A stretch of 38,455 nt of DNA from a bacterium (lineage in GTDB: Bacteria; Krumholzibacteriota; Krumholzibacteriia; LZORAL124-64-63): assembly GCA_014730255.1 (NCBI GenBank), contig WJIQ01000085.1:1-38455 (forward strand), given 5' to 3'. The stretch's first letter is position 1. Every line of letters starts with the position of its first letter. A program made the translations under genes and the position numbers. The notes beneath the pieces are model-generated. The model did no database searches and was not told the DNA's origin. It saw only the letters and a program-made list of their open reading frames with translations. Positions 37,432 through 38,455 of the stretch are shown piece by piece.

Positions 37432-38403
37432 TCAGGCTTCCGCCCGCGTGGGGGGAGTGGGGGTGAGGTCGTCTTCGTGCTGGAGGGCGGCGAGGAGGGC
37501 GTATTCCCCGGTGCGGGGACCCCGGGTGAGGCGCTGCAGGAGGGTCTTCCAGCGGTACTGCCAGAGCTGGGCGCGGCGGGTGCGGGCCACGGCCGTCGGG
37601 CCCTCGTGCTTGGCGAGGTAGAGGCGGTAGCTGTGCTGGAGCTGGCGCAGGCTGAACCGTGAGACCTGGCCGGCGGCCACGCCCTCGTCGTGGCGGACGC
37701 GCACGTCGGGGCAGAGGTAGACGCGGCCGCCGTCCTGGCAGGCGCGGCGGCACCAGTCGGTCTCCTCGAAGTACATGAAGAACCGCTCGTCGAACGGGCC
37801 GACGCGCTCCCACGTCGCGCGGCCAGTCACCAGGCACGCGCCCTTGACGTAGGGGACGGCCAGGGCGCCGGTCGCCGGGTCGCGATGGCGCGGGGTGCGC
37901 CGGGCGCTCTCGGCGGTACGGCCGAGGCCCGGGTCGCGCCAGCGCCGGGGCAGCCACGCGTGGGCGGGGTCGACGAGCTCGCGCCAGTGGTGCCAGGGCG
38001 CCGGCAGGTCGCCCCAGCAGGCGGTCTCGCGCTCGTGCCGGTCGACCAGCGCCGGTCCGACGGCCACGGCGTCGTCGATGCGGTCGAGATGGTCGCACAG
38101 GCTGGTCAGCGATCCCGGCGGGCAGACGGTGTCGGGGTTCAGGAAGGCGAGCCGGCGGCCACCGATCGCCTCGGCGCCGAGGTTGCAGGCGCGGCCGAAG
38201 CCGACGTTCGCCCCGGTCTCGAGCAGCTGCACGCGGGGGAAGTCGTCGCGCACCATGGCCGGCGTGCCGTCAGCCGAGGCGTTGTCGGCGACGAGGATCC
38301 CGCAGGTCAGCCCCTCGGCCGCGGCCGGCAGCGCCTGCAGGCAGGCGCGGAGCCGATCGCGCGTGTTCCAGCTGACGATGACGACGCTCAGGTCCTCGGC
38401 CAC
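37432..38403 (-). CDS. Family 2 glycosyltransferase (rhamnosyltransferase-like)
   Basis: The 323-residue GT-A enzyme transfers a sugar from a nucleotide donor in cell-surface polysaccharide synthesis. It shows the N-terminal strand LSVVIVSWNT, donor-binding VADNASADGT, GFGRACNLGAE, the NPDTV motif in place of DxD, and the family segment GACLVTGRATWERVGPFDERFFMYFEETDWCRRA. That segment is typical of WcaA/RfbF-like enzymes. No TM segments. The start is the GTG at 38403, with AAGGA six bases upstream, giving the usual N-terminus. It lies one base after the stop of the gene before it, so the two form an operon. Donor and acceptor are not deducible. Confidence 0.9.
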   Translation of the reverse strand: MAEDLSVVIVSWNTRDRLRACLQALPAAAEGLTCGILVADNASADGTPAMVRDDFPRVQLLETGANVGFGRACNLGAEAIGGRRLAFLNPDTVCPPGSLTSLCDHLDRIDDAVAVGPALVDRHERETACWGDLPAPWHHWRELVDPAHAWLPRRWRDPGLGRTAESARRTPRHRDPATGALAVPYVKGACLVTGRATWERVGPFDERFFMYFEETDWCRRACQDGGRVYLCPDVRVRHDEGVAAGQVSRFSLRQLQHSYRLYLAKHEGPTAVARTRRAQLWQYRWKTLLQRLTRGPRTGEYALLAALQHEDDLTPTPPTRAEA

Positions 38404-38404
38404 G

Positions 38405-38455
38405 TCAGTCCTTGCGGCTGGCCTTGCGCAGGATGTCCTGTTCCTCGGGGGTCAG
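38405..38455 (-). CDS. 3' end of an upstream gene (16 codons)
   Basis: Reading from the right edge on the minus strand gives 16 residues, LTPEEQDILRKASRKD, then TGA at 38407-38405, one base before the glycosyltransferase GTG. The frame is inferred from this tight spacing and from the charged, helix-like end. The gene cannot be identified from this fragment. Confidence 0.55.
   Translation of the reverse strand: MTPEEQDILRKASRKD

Overview
This is a high-GC bacterial chromosome segment. The organism is probably a diderm from, or near, the FCB-associated candidate phyla (Krumholzibacteriota- or Eisenbacteria-like). The evidence is a C-terminal FlgD-type sorting/Ig module with a YPNPFNPSTTI motif, several lipoproteins and multiheme c-type cytochromes, the LPS-heptose epimerase HldD, LVIVD-type beta-propellers and a [4Fe-4S]-type PurF. 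The lineage is an inference; no rRNA, tRNA, mobile element or CRISPR array was seen.

Left part (1-8450). A truncated multiheme cytochrome (minus) and a small tetraheme cytochrome (plus) diverge from a regulatory region. That region holds an FNR/DNR-like box and a near-consensus sigma70 promoter. Next come a zincin-type metalloprotease lipoprotein and an OmpR-family response regulator/histidine kinase pair (all minus). A 590-base non-coding region with an AT-rich core follows, then a NatA/NatB-like ABC-2 exporter operon (plus). The exporter ends in a large nested inverted repeat shared with the convergent neighbour.

Middle (8475-18667). On the minus strand are an LVIVD beta-propeller protein with a FlgD-like tail and a HEAT-repeat/cyclophilin fusion lipoprotein. 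On the plus strand is a tightly packed operon, asd-ecfT-truA-fsa-degP-like-hldD, whose stop and start codons mostly overlap as ATGA. It has a candidate promoter at 13097-13125 and an intrinsic terminator at 18643-18667.

Right-middle (18700-25280). This is a cluster of three alkaline-phosphatase-superfamily proteins. Two related ones are in tandem on the plus strand, followed by a small ribbon-helix-helix-like protein and an uncharacterised membrane protein. A convergent lipoprotein of the same superfamily faces them. I consider this the least explained system in the window: the three enzymes appear to sit in different membrane topologies, and the small protein carries the LGY-type C-terminal tail also found on the lipoprotein.

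Right (25288-38455). Purine genes follow: purB, translationally abutted to a ferritin-like/VIT1 iron protein; a fused purL-purQ; a protein with a PurS-like tail; and purF. After these come a fused radical-SAM/DUF2344 protein and ribonuclease G, a second nested inverted repeat, a family 2 glycosyltransferase and the last codons of one more minus-strand gene.
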